DNA of 64,000 bases from Peptococcaceae bacterium BRH_c8a (GTDB lineage Bacteria; Bacillota; Desulfotomaculia; Desulfotomaculales; Desulfallaceae), in contig LADP01000031.1 in the NCBI GenBank assembly GCA_000961575.1, forward strand, positions 62,001-126,000. Reading direction: 5' to 3'. How positions within the stretch are numbered: position 1 is the stretch's first letter; every line of letters begins with the position of its first letter. The position numbers and the translations under genes are program-made. This document shows positions 16,795 to 24,892 of this stretch, piece after piece. A model generated the notes under the pieces. It saw only the letters and a program-made list of their open reading frames with translations, did no database searches and was not told the DNA's origin.

Positions 16795-18625
16795 GACTGG
16801 CCACCCCCCATTCCAGAGTGATTACCAGCAGCGCCGCCATAGCCAGCCACTGAACCAGGGGGAGTGCCCGGCGCGGTTTTTCCCCCGCCCCGTCTTCGTG
16901 AGCCCCTGTATCGCTTAAACTAAACGGATCCCGCACCGTCAGGTCGGCCTCGACAGTACTATAACCGTTAACCGCCAGGGCTTGAATTACGGTGCCGCCC
17001 TCCCGGGCCGCCATAATCCGGTACAGGCCGGGTTCTTCCGGCACCCAGGCCTCGGGCGGGAAGGGCGGGGCCAGTTTCCATGAGCCACCGGAATCATCTT
17101 CCACAACTAGTTGTCCGGCCAGCGGAGGGGTGACAAATTTAACTTCATCGCCGGGTTTTACAGCCCGGGGCACCCCAAGTCCAGGGGGATACAGCCAATC
17201 CACAGTGTTCTGAATTAGCACCGGGAATGCAGGGCGCAATGGCAGGTCTGAGCGGTGCAGATTCACGGCCCATACTGCCGCCCGACGCCCCTCGGTTTCA
17301 CCATGAGCAAAAATGACTTCATTTCCGGCTTTGATGTCCGCGAGCCAACCAGCTTCCGCTTGAAGTTTGCGGGCGTCCTGGAAGTTTACCTCGGCTAAAT
17401 CAACATACTGCATCACTGGGCTGCCGGACACCGGTGTCGGCCTGATATTTTCTACCAATTCCCCTATAGTGAGCCCCGGGGTCGGTGATCCCGCCGGAGG
17501 ATTAATTAGCAGCGCCGCGCCCGGGGGCAGCGGGCCGCCCAGGCCGTCCAGCACGGTGATGTCGTAAGGGTATTCACCCATCAGCAGAATCTGGTACAGC
17601 GTTTGGTCGGCCAAGTATACTTTGGTGCCGGGCATCTGTCCCAGCACCCGCTCCAAAAACAGGTTGCCGCCGGTAACCAGCAGCACCTTGCGCTCGGCAT
17701 TGTCGTCCGGCACCGCCCAAGCCACATTGTCGTCGACCAGCATGTCCATCAATGGGCTTTCTGTGCTCAATTCGGCCCGGATCGCTACCCCGCCGGGCAG
17801 ATCCTGCCACTGCAGGTAACGAGATTCGCCGGGAGCAAGATCCCAGCCCTTGCTGCCCGCCGGGTAACTACCGGTGAAAAGGGATACCCGCCCGGAAGCA
17901 GGCCGAGAACCGTGGTTCACCAAGGCCACCTGGGCGGCATAGCCCGTACCCGCCGGGCGCAGGTTCACCGCCGCTATGGCCACGTTGGCGTCACCCTGCC
18001 CCACCGGGATAAATTCAAATGCGCTGTCGGTTTCAGACAGACTGAGACCCCCGTCGCTGACCAGCACCAGTCGGGGATTGTCATACTGCCTAGCCATGGC
18101 CCGTGCCAGGGAAACGGCCTGGGCAGGTTCGGCGGCACTGGCTGAAGGGGTCACTTCTTCCAGCGCCCGGCGTACTTCACCAGGATTTGAGGCGCCTCTT
18201 ACCACCACCCGGGGCTGGCGGTCAAAGGAGATAACTGTAATGGTGGCGTCACCCCGCAGCCCCGAAGCAATGGAAATCACTTCATCCCGGGCGCTCTGAA
18301 ACCGGGTCGAGCCGTCTTCCAGCGCCCGCATACTGGCCGAAGTGTCCAAAAGAACAATGGTGCTGCGGAAGGAGGCCGGGGCAAACCACACCGGGCCGGT
18401 AGCCGCCAGTACCAGCAGGGCGGCGGCCAAAAGCTGCAGCCACAGCAGCAGGCGGGACTGCAGGCGCTGCCAGGGCCGGCTGGCCTCCAGTTCGGCGGAC
18501 ACCGGGCGCCACAGCATGGTGCTGGGGATTACGGTCTGCCTGCGGCGGGGCCGCAATATGTACAATGCCAGTATGGCCGGCAGCGTCAGCCCCAGCCAAA
18601 ACATCCACGGTTGAAAGAAAAACAT
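16784..18625 (-). CDS. BatA-like membrane protein with von Willebrand A domain
   Basis: 613 aa. N-terminal BatA module: helix at 7-24, RPRRRQTVIPSTMLWR, second helix at about 57-78, then a VWA domain with MIDAS motif DTSAS (94-98). A long extracytoplasmic region follows, and a last helix near residues 588-606 with a short basic end. Family members are partners of MoxR ATPases in membrane-associated assembly or metal-insertion systems. It lies between the DUF58 gene and the larger VWA gene; the start at 18625 is followed upstream by a 150-bp repeat-filled gap. Confidence 0.83.
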   Translation of the reverse strand: MFFFQPWMFWLGLTLPAILALYILRPRRRQTVIPSTMLWRPVSAELEASRPWQRLQSRLLLWLQLLAAALLVLAATGPVWFAPASFRSTIVLLDTSASMRALEDGSTRFQSARDEVISIASGLRGDATITVISFDRQPRVVVRGASNPGEVRRALEEVTPSASAAEPAQAVSLARAMARQYDNPRLVLVSDGGLSLSETDSAFEFIPVGQGDANVAIAAVNLRPAGTGYAAQVALVNHGSRPASGRVSLFTGSYPAGSKGWDLAPGESRYLQWQDLPGGVAIRAELSTESPLMDMLVDDNVAWAVPDDNAERKVLLVTGGNLFLERVLGQMPGTKVYLADQTLYQILLMGEYPYDITVLDGLGGPLPPGAALLINPPAGSPTPGLTIGELVENIRPTPVSGSPVMQYVDLAEVNFQDARKLQAEAGWLADIKAGNEVIFAHGETEGRRAAVWAVNLHRSDLPLRPAFPVLIQNTVDWLYPPGLGVPRAVKPGDEVKFVTPPLAGQLVVEDDSGGSWKLAPPFPPEAWVPEEPGLYRIMAAREGGTVIQALAVNGYSTVEADLTVRDPFSLSDTGAHEDGAGEKPRRALPLVQWLAMAALLVITLEWGVASRGR

Positions 18626-18664
18626 AGGGGGTCAGACCCTTCCTAACTATACTAACTGCATTAC

Positions 18665-18778
18665 TTCAGTAGTCAGAATTCAGGAGTCAGAATTCAGAAT
18701 AAATACGAACATAAATCATTCTCTTATGCTGAAACCTACTAACTACTACTGACTACTGACTACTGACTACTAAGTACT
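18665..18778. repeat. Heptamer-arm hairpin element, copy A
   Basis: Left arm AGTAGTCAGAATTCAGGAGTCAGAATTCAGAAT and right arm built from TGACTACTGACTACTGACTAC, i.e. 7-bp (CTGACTN)n repeats in opposite orientation around a short AT-rich core. It lies between the DUF58 and BatA-like genes of one operon. Confidence 0.72.
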
Positions 18779-18779
18779 A

Positions 18780-19727
18780 TTAGTTCCTAAGTACACCGGC
18801 CTTCGGGAGCTCTCTGAGCAGCATGTCTGCTAATACACCGGCAGTGTTAAGTTGAACGCGCCTGGCGTTCCAGCGGCGGCAGCTTGTTTCCAAAGATGCA
18901 ATGTAGTTATTTAGACGGGCGCTGTAATCCGCCAGTGCTGCCGGGGTCAGGGAAACTTCCACCCGTTCCCCGGTCTCGGCATCCACCATGGTCCATTCAC
19001 CTTCTCCCGGCGGTTCTAGTTCCCCCGGGGCCAGAATGTGCAGCAGGGTTACGGTGACACTTTGCCCGGCGGCCAGGCGCAGCAGATCATCTACACCGGT
19101 CGGATCCAGCAGGTCGGAAAAAACGTACAGGCTGGTGGTGCCGGGCTGCAGTTGCAGCCCTTTGCGTAGGCAGCCCGGCAGGTCGGTACCGCCGGTAAAG
19201 ACTGTTTCCCTTAGCCACTGCCACAATTGGGGCAACGATTGGCGCCCGGATGCCGGGGCCAGGACCCGCATAGACTGCCGGTTTTGCACTACAGATTGGC
19301 CCGGATTGCCTTCGGCATTACCTAACGCGGATCCCGACCCGGCCACTACGGCCAGCCGATCGCTCCCCGCCAGAACACAGGTGCCTAACCCTGCTGCAAG
19401 GCGCAGTGCATTGTGCCCCTTGTGCTCATCATTTAAACCCCAGTCCATGGAGGCGCTGGTGTCGATAATGAAAAGCACGGCGTCCTGCTTTTCGTCCAGA
19501 TATTCCTTAACGTACAGTCGCCCCAACCGGGCGTACGCTTTCCAGTCCACCCGGCGGGGCTCGTCTCCCGGCGCATACTCACGGTAATCAGCGAATTCCA
19601 CAGCCCCCCCCTTGCGGGGCGACCGCCTGCCCCCAGCGTACCCGTCCGGTACAGGACGCGTCCGCACCAGGCGATATTTCTCCAGGCGTCCGGCCAGAGC
19701 GGGATCCAGGATTTTTTCTACCGGCAC
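18780..19727 (-). CDS. DUF58 domain protein (VWA-type)
   Basis: 315 aa. The DUF58 signature is EFADYREYAPGDEPRRVDWKAYAR (about 44-67) followed by RLGRLYVKEYLDEKQDAVLFIIDTSASM with MIDAS DTSAS at 89-93. DUF58 proteins nearly always sit beside MoxR AAA ATPases, as here (MoxR gene upstream), and are thought to work with them as adaptor or substrate-binding partners. Unlike many relatives it has no N-terminal membrane helices. Confidence 0.87.
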   Translation of the reverse strand: MPVEKILDPALAGRLEKYRLVRTRPVPDGYAGGRRSPRKGGAVEFADYREYAPGDEPRRVDWKAYARLGRLYVKEYLDEKQDAVLFIIDTSASMDWGLNDEHKGHNALRLAAGLGTCVLAGSDRLAVVAGSGSALGNAEGNPGQSVVQNRQSMRVLAPASGRQSLPQLWQWLRETVFTGGTDLPGCLRKGLQLQPGTTSLYVFSDLLDPTGVDDLLRLAAGQSVTVTLLHILAPGELEPPGEGEWTMVDAETGERVEVSLTPAALADYSARLNNYIASLETSCRRWNARRVQLNTAGVLADMLLRELPKAGVLRN

Positions 19728-19752
19728 CAGGTATCACCACCTGTCGATTTTT

Positions 19753-19897
19753 AGAATTCAGTAGTCAGAATTCAGAATTCAAAAGGACAATAAACCGTTC
19801 TACTTGGGCTGATTTATTATTTTTTTTTAAGATTTTATTTTGACTACTGACTACTGACTACTGAATTCTGACTCCTCAATACTAACTCCTGACTCCT
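19753..19897. repeat. Heptamer-arm hairpin element, copy B
   Basis: Left arm AATTCAGTAGTCAGAATTCAG, core of about 70 bp containing AATAAACCGTTCT, right arm TGACTACTGACTACTGACTAC continuing into ACTCCTGACTCCTG. Fills the whole gap between moxR and the DUF58 gene. Confidence 0.72.
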
Positions 19898-19898
19898 G

Positions 19899-20930
19899 TT
19901 ATCTTATTTCTTCCGCCAAAATTTCGGCTAGCAGGACGTCAGGAGTGATTCCCTCGGCGGCGGCCTCAAAGTTCAACATTACCCGGTGCCGCAGTGCAGC
20001 CCTGGCCACCTGGCGTACGTCCTCGTACCCCGCTGACGGGCGCCCGGCCCGCAGTGCTTCGGCCCGGGCACCCAGCAGCAGCGCCTGCAAGCCCCGGGGT
20101 CCGGAGCCGTAGCGGACAAACCGGCGCACCGCCGGCGGCGCTGTCTGATCCTCGGGCCGGGTGGCCAGTACCAAGCGCACCGCGTATTCCATCACATCAT
20201 GTACCATAACCACCTGCCGCACCAGTTCCTGCCAGCGCAACATTTCTCCCGGCTCCAATACCGTACGAATTTCAGGCTTTTGGACTCCGGTGGTTAATGC
20301 GCCAATGGCCAGCAGTTCGTCTGCCGCAGGGAATTCCACGTTCACCTTGAACAGGAAACGATCCATCTGGGCTTCGGGGAGCGGGTAGGTACCCTCCATT
20401 TCCAACGGGTTCTGGGTGGCCAACACAAAGAACGGCTCGGGGAGAGGGTGACCGGTACCTCCCACTGTCACGGTGCGCTCCTGCATAGCTTCCAGCAACG
20501 CACTCTGGGTTTTTGGGGTGGCCCGGTTAATCTCGTCGGCCAAGACAATGTTGGCGAAAACCGGGCCGGGGGCGAAACGGAATGGCTCGGCGCTGTTTTT
20601 GCCGTCGTAAACCTGGGTTCCGGTAATATCCGCCGGCATCAAGTCCGGCGTGAACTGGATGCGTCGAAAGGAAAGGCCGGTAACGCCGCCCACTGCCCGC
20701 ACCAGCGCCGTTTTACCAAGGCCGGGCACCCCTTCAAGCAGCACATGGCCGCCGGCCAGCATGGCCATCAGCGCTTGGTGCACCACTTCATTCTGGCCTA
20801 CAATTACCGCTCCGATGGCCTGTTCCACTTCCCGCAGGCGTCCGGTTACCCGCTCCAATGCAGCTTGTACATCAACCGACGGTTCCTGTTCCGCCAAACC
20901 AGTGGCGGCTGTTTTTTTAACCTGCGACAC
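19899..20930 (-). CDS. MoxR-family AAA+ ATPase
   Basis: 343 aa. Walker A GVPGLGKT (67-74), Walker B LADEIN (130-135), sensor 1 ATQNPLEMEGTYPLPEAQMDRF and the C-terminal lid with VLLAEIL. MoxR ATPases are chaperone-like and act with DUF58 and VWA proteins on membrane or extracytoplasmic targets. Here it is followed by exactly those partners and preceded by the Gly/Ser-rich membrane protein and an ABC exporter. The N-terminal 25 residues are an extra, poorly conserved leader, so a later start is possible. Confidence 0.92.
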   Translation of the reverse strand: MSQVKKTAATGLAEQEPSVDVQAALERVTGRLREVEQAIGAVIVGQNEVVHQALMAMLAGGHVLLEGVPGLGKTALVRAVGGVTGLSFRRIQFTPDLMPADITGTQVYDGKNSAEPFRFAPGPVFANIVLADEINRATPKTQSALLEAMQERTVTVGGTGHPLPEPFFVLATQNPLEMEGTYPLPEAQMDRFLFKVNVEFPAADELLAIGALTTGVQKPEIRTVLEPGEMLRWQELVRQVVMVHDVMEYAVRLVLATRPEDQTAPPAVRRFVRYGSGPRGLQALLLGARAEALRAGRPSAGYEDVRQVARAALRHRVMLNFEAAAEGITPDVLLAEILAEEIR

Positions 20931-20969
20931 TAATATCCACTCCCCGCGAGACTAATTACCAATATGTAC

Positions 20970-21009
20970 CTGCAACTTGCAACACCTGCAACTTGCAACA
21001 CCTGGTACC
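20970..21009. repeat. AACTTGCAACACC repeat, tandem copy
   Basis: Two head-to-tail copies of GCAACTTGCAACACCTG, followed by GTACC. A related sequence, CAACTTGCAACAAATTTAAC then TTTCAACACCTGGCACC, occurs at the 3' end of ileS (37086-37124). Confidence 0.55.
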
Positions 21010-21012
21010 ACT

Positions 21013-21264
21013 TTATTCGTTTAATGCGTTGAAGTACTGCCAGACTAGCTTTTCCATGTCCGGGGGCAGGGGTGCCCGGCCGAGAGATTCCTGGGCTTCG
21101 GCCATGTACTGGCCGTATACCTCGGTGTAGGGGCGTACTGCACCCAGGGCGGTGGGGGAACGCTCAAGAGCCACCTCACTGCCCTGTTCGCCTTCTCTTA
21201 TTTGGCCCTGCACTTGGCCGTCCACGCCGCCATCCGGGTGAAAGGGCGTGTATATAAGGTTCAT
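21013..21264 (-). CDS. C-terminal part of the Gly/Ser-rich membrane protein, downstream of an in-frame TGA
   Basis: 83 aa counted from an ATG at 21264 that has no ribosome site. The same frame is open upstream to 21399 and carries a Gly/Ser/Asn-rich stretch continuous in composition with the end of the 459-aa ORF, from which it is separated only by the TGA at 21400-21402. The end, VRPYTEVYGQYMAEAQESLGRAPLPPDMEKLVWQYFNALNE, has the look of a conserved C-terminal domain. I therefore take this as the tail of one gene spanning 21013-22779, not an independent gene. Confidence 0.6.
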   Translation of the reverse strand: MNLIYTPFHPDGGVDGQVQGQIREGEQGSEVALERSPTALGAVRPYTEVYGQYMAEAQESLGRAPLPPDMEKLVWQYFNALNE

Positions 21265-21399
21265 GCCGCTGCCGGACGATGATGCCCCGCTGCCGCCGCT
21301 GCCCTGACCGCCTGAACCTGTGCCACTACCGTTGTTTCCGTTGCTGCCATTGCCGCTGTTTCCGCTTCCACCGGAAGCGTCGCAACCGTCATTGCCGTT

Positions 21400-21402
21400 T
21401 CA
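21400..21402 (-). other. In-frame TGA interrupting a continuous reading frame
   Basis: Codon context is GGT GAA ACC TGA AAC GGC AAT. Upstream codons encode GGAHGPGET and downstream codons NGNDGCDASGGSGNSGNG, the same low-complexity composition in the same frame. It could be a nonsense mutation, a base-call error or, less likely, a recoded codon. Confidence 0.75.
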
Positions 21403-22779
21403 GGTTTCACCCGGCCCGTGGGCACCGCCTGAGTTTGTTCCTCCAGACGATGTCCCGGCGGCACCGACGGTGTTGCCGCCGGAATTGCTTCCACTGTTAT
21501 CACCGGTACCGGCAGTGTTGCCGGCCAGCTGAGTTCCCGCACCGGCGGCGCCAGCACCGCTTAAGCTCTGAGCCACCGAGGCCAGGCTTGATGATGCGCT
21601 GCCCAGCGCCCCGCCGGCTGATGCTGTAGCTGCCCCGCCGGCAAGGGTGTCGGCCAGCGAGTTGGCCGCAGCAGCCAGGTTTTGATCACCCTGACTGGGG
21701 TTGCTCCCGTCTCCGGACTGCCCGGCGCTACTGCCACTGCTTAAAGCGGCCCCGGCGGTATCACGCAGAGATTTACGCAGGGCGGGGTTTTCCACCATAC
21801 CGGCGCTGGCAAACATGGCGGCGGCCAGCTCAAGATTGGGCTCGTCTCCATCTGCTTGCATTTTCTGCACCAGTTCCTGCATCGCTTTTTGGATATCCTC
21901 TTCCTCACCACTGCGCAAGGCCTGGGCCATATTCTGCCACTCCTGACCATCAACCGAGCCCCACGCTTCAGCCAGCCGTTGAATGTCCCGGCGGGCCGAG
22001 GGGTCAATTACAGCTCTGGCCCCGTCCAGTTCCCAGCGGGCCCGCTCCAGTTTAGCCACAGCCTCATTCCGGTCACCGGCCTGGGCCACTTCACGAGGTA
22101 AGTCGCTTAGTTTCTGACGCACCTCTTCGGGGAGGATATTTTCACCGTTTACCTTCAAATCCTTAATTTGTTCAACCGCCAGACGGGCCTCCCGGGCCGC
22201 CGCCTGCATAGCCTGCTGTTCTACCTTACGCTCTGCCCAGTATGAACCCAGGTGATCCGGAACCACCTGCAACACCAGCAGAACCGCAGCCAGCAAAGCC
22301 AGGTCACGCCAGGACCGCCAGCGGGACACTGCTGGATAACGCGACTGTTCACCCCGGGCAAAATGGGCACAGGCTGCCATCCCTTTGTTTAGGGCCTCCC
22401 GGGACCAGGGATCGCCGGCACCGGTTTCCAACAGCCGAAAAGCAGTAACCGCCTCCCCGTTGAGGCCCAGCTCGTCCACCACCCGCACCACCGCCAGGGC
22501 ATCAGGCCGCCGGTAAAAACGAAGCAACCCCACAGCCAGCACAACAGCCCCCCCGACAACCAGCGCTATCAAGGGCGAAAATGCCGGGTACAGGCGCAAC
22601 AGCACCAGCACCGCTCCTAGCCCGGCCAGCCCCCAAAGCAGCGCCAGCCGGGCGCTTTCCAGCCAGTAGCGCAACGTTACCCGCCGGGCCAGTGGCCGCA
22701 AGGCCTGGTCTAACTCCCTGCCAGGCCAATTATAACGATGGTGAGTTTTTTTTACGTTTTTAACCCAATTAAAGTTCAC
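21400..22779 (-). CDS. Membrane protein with Gly/Ser/Asn-rich tail (N-terminal part)
   Basis: 459 aa to a TGA. Two membrane helices at about 45-62 and 67-90, another near 165-180 (LALLAAVLLVLQVV), a coiled-coil-like acidic region (about 190-330) and then an Ala/Gly/Ser/Asn-rich tail. No named family. Genes of this kind lie between ABC exporters and moxR in related operons. The TGA interrupts the low-complexity tail; the same frame then stays open for 129 more codons. The gap 22780-22883 contains the end of a heptamer repeat (22865-22880). Confidence 0.7.
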   Translation of the reverse strand: MNFNWVKNVKKTHHRYNWPGRELDQALRPLARRVTLRYWLESARLALLWGLAGLGAVLVLLRLYPAFSPLIALVVGGAVVLAVGLLRFYRRPDALAVVRVVDELGLNGEAVTAFRLLETGAGDPWSREALNKGMAACAHFARGEQSRYPAVSRWRSWRDLALLAAVLLVLQVVPDHLGSYWAERKVEQQAMQAAAREARLAVEQIKDLKVNGENILPEEVRQKLSDLPREVAQAGDRNEAVAKLERARWELDGARAVIDPSARRDIQRLAEAWGSVDGQEWQNMAQALRSGEEEDIQKAMQELVQKMQADGDEPNLELAAAMFASAGMVENPALRKSLRDTAGAALSSGSSAGQSGDGSNPSQGDQNLAAAANSLADTLAGGAATASAGGALGSASSSLASVAQSLSGAGAAGAGTQLAGNTAGTGDNSGSNSGGNTVGAAGTSSGGTNSGGAHGPGET

Positions 22780-22883
22780 ATGATCAGCTCCAGGGTTTGA
22801 TAATTAAGACAACGCAGAGCATTATTTAAACTACGAGTCATAATGTTTTTGCCTGTTCCCCTTCATTCTGACTCCTGACTCCG

Positions 22884-23969
22884 TCACGCCCCGGATGCGT
22901 TTTTCCTGGCCCGCCAGATGTGCCAAGGCTTACGGGGCGTAATGGCCGCTATTGCCACCAGCAAGGACACAATTACCAAAATGCCCTGGTGCAGAGCAAA
23001 GCGGGCCCAATATGGCCATGACGCCATTAAACCAGGCTTTTTCACGGTGTCGACACCGCCGGTCGTTGGACCGGATGCCCCGCGTATAGCACTGGATGAA
23101 ACACTTGCCTTCATGGCGTATTCATAGTTCATCCGGGGCTGGAACTGTCGCATTAGCTCATTCATAATTGAACTGATTAGCGGCACGCCGCGCCCCATAC
23201 CCACTTCACCGGCTCCCGGCATGGCGTCGGTCAGGGCAGATAACGGGCTCATGAATAAGTACCAGGGTACGCCGGGCTGTTGGACTTCGGCCCCGTAATA
23301 TTCAGGTGCATAACCGTTGTTATTGATGTTGGAAGCCGCAATGCCCGCTGCAATGGGGGTGCCAAAAATCAACAAGAAAACCAGCACAAGTGACACAATA
23401 GTGGCGGCCTGGCTGCGTTTTAGCACCGCCGAAAGGCACAGCCCCAGGGCGCCGTAGCCCAGCCCGGTGAGCAAACATACCAGCACAGCCATCAACATGG
23501 TGGACGGCGGTACGCCTCCGAACAAGAATACCAGGGCTAAAAGCGGCAGTGCCGCCAGCACCAGAAAAAGCAGGTAGGCCACCGAAGCCAGCCACTTACC
23601 CAGCACGATGCCGGTTAAAGATGCTCCGGTGGAAAGCAGCAGGTCGTAAGTGCGTCGTTCCCGTTCGCCGCTGATGGAGCTGGCCGCTACGGCCGGGGCG
23701 ATAAAAGAAAGTAGCAGCACCAGGCCAAAAACCAGGATACCGTAAAATGACAACCCCATCTGGGGGTTAATGGTGCTGCCCTGGGCCATGTTCAGCCATA
23801 CAAAACCTACCGCCCCGACGCTCATCAGCCCCAGGTACACGGTCAACAGCACCGGCGAGCGCCAGCCCCTGGTACGGGAACGCATTTCCTTGTTCAACAT
23901 GGGGCTCAGGCCGTTTCGCAGCCCGGCCAGGAATCCACCGCCTTTGTTTTTACCGGTTGTATTACTCAT
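22884..23969 (-). CDS. ABC-2 type transporter permease
   Basis: 361 aa with about six membrane helices. Near residue 29 NKEMRSRTRGWRSPVLLTVYLG is the usual ABC-2 permease start, and SISGERERRTYDLLLSTGASLTGIVLGKWLASVAYLL (about 96-132) is the ABC-2 coupling-helix region. It overlaps the ATPase gene by 4 bp, and the pair should form an exporter. Substrate unknown; the operon context (MoxR, VWA proteins) hints at cell-surface assembly. Confidence 0.87.
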   Translation of the reverse strand: MSNTTGKNKGGGFLAGLRNGLSPMLNKEMRSRTRGWRSPVLLTVYLGLMSVGAVGFVWLNMAQGSTINPQMGLSFYGILVFGLVLLLSFIAPAVAASSISGERERRTYDLLLSTGASLTGIVLGKWLASVAYLLFLVLAALPLLALVFLFGGVPPSTMLMAVLVCLLTGLGYGALGLCLSAVLKRSQAATIVSLVLVFLLIFGTPIAAGIAASNINNNGYAPEYYGAEVQQPGVPWYLFMSPLSALTDAMPGAGEVGMGRGVPLISSIMNELMRQFQPRMNYEYAMKASVSSSAIRGASGPTTGGVDTVKKPGLMASWPYWARFALHQGILVIVSLLVAIAAITPRKPWHIWRARKNASGA

Positions 23970-24892
23970 GCACCGTTCACCTCCCGGGCCAGTTGAATAA
24001 AAGTATCTTCCAGGCTTTGCTCAGTTTGTGCAAAGTGGGTGACCTGGGTTCCGACACTCACAATTTCTTTTAATAAGGCAGCGGCTTCGGCTGCGTCGCC
24101 GGTCAGGGAAAATTCTACCTGTCCGTGACCGGTATTGGATACCACAGCCCCGGGCCAGCCGCCGATTAGCCCGGCCGCCCCTTCTTCCGGGCCGATGCAG
24201 CGCATGATGAACCTGCGCACCCGGTCTCCGGCCAACATTTCGTTAAGCGGCCCCTGTCTAAGCAGCCGGCCTTCTCTAATCATACCCACGTGGGTGCACA
24301 GGTCGGCCAATTCGGAGAGAATATGGCTGCTGATAATAATAGTCTTGCCCATCCGGCACAATTCCCTCAGGATCTCTCGCATTTCCACCCGGGCCAACGG
24401 GTCCAGCCCGCTGGCCGGCTCGTCCAGCAGCAACACCGCGGGGTCATGGATTAGTGATCGGGCCAGACACAGTCGCTGCTGCATGCCCCGGGAGAGGGTA
24501 TCTACAAAAGCTTCCCGTTTGGAGCCCAGTTCCACCAGTTCCAGCAAGTCGTCCCGCAGTTTGTGGGCGGCGGCACCGCGTATGCCGTGCGCCGAGGCGT
24601 AAAACAGCATATACTCCCCCACCCGCAGGTCGTCGTATACACCGAAGAAATCGGGCATGTAGCCAACTACCTGGCGTACCCCCCGGGGGTCACGCACTAC
24701 GTTGCGCCCGGCCAGTTCGGCCCATCCCTCATCGGGCATTAACAGACCGGCCAGGATGCGCAAGGTGGTGGTCTTGCCGGCTCCGTTCTGACCAATAAAA
24801 CCGTATACCGCCCCGGTGGGGACTTCCAGGTCCAGTCCCTGTAGAGCGGCCACCCGGCCATATTTTTTTACCAGGCCTGCGGTTTTAATCAT
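23966..24892 (-). CDS. ABC transporter ATP-binding protein
   Basis: 308 aa. Walker A GQNGAGKTT (34-42), Q-loop near YMPDFFGVYDDL, signature LSRGMQQRL (about 141), Walker B VLLLDEPASGLDP, and switch H in IIISSHILSEL. The C-terminal 80 residues form the regulatory tail common to ABC-2 (CcmA/NatA-type) ATPases. Overlaps its neighbours by 4 bp on both sides, so it is strictly coupled to the upstream 857-aa protein and the downstream permease. Confidence 0.92.
   Translation of the reverse strand: MIKTAGLVKKYGRVAALQGLDLEVPTGAVYGFIGQNGAGKTTTLRILAGLLMPDEGWAELAGRNVVRDPRGVRQVVGYMPDFFGVYDDLRVGEYMLFYASAHGIRGAAAHKLRDDLLELVELGSKREAFVDTLSRGMQQRLCLARSLIHDPAVLLLDEPASGLDPLARVEMREILRELCRMGKTIIISSHILSELADLCTHVGMIREGRLLRQGPLNEMLAGDRVRRFIMRCIGPEEGAAGLIGGWPGAVVSNTGHGQVEFSLTGDAAEAAALLKEIVSVGTQVTHFAQTEQSLEDTFIQLAREVNGA

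Noticed and set aside
18665-19897. Heptamer repeats as a CRISPR array
   Set aside because: The 7-bp units abut without spacers, and the arms are inverted. There are no cas genes.
21261-21557. 98-aa minus-strand ORF across the Gly/Ser-rich tail
   Set aside because: It is a shifted reading of the repetitive (GGN AGC AAC) codons. The frame with the same composition as the upstream protein is the one broken by the TGA at 21400.
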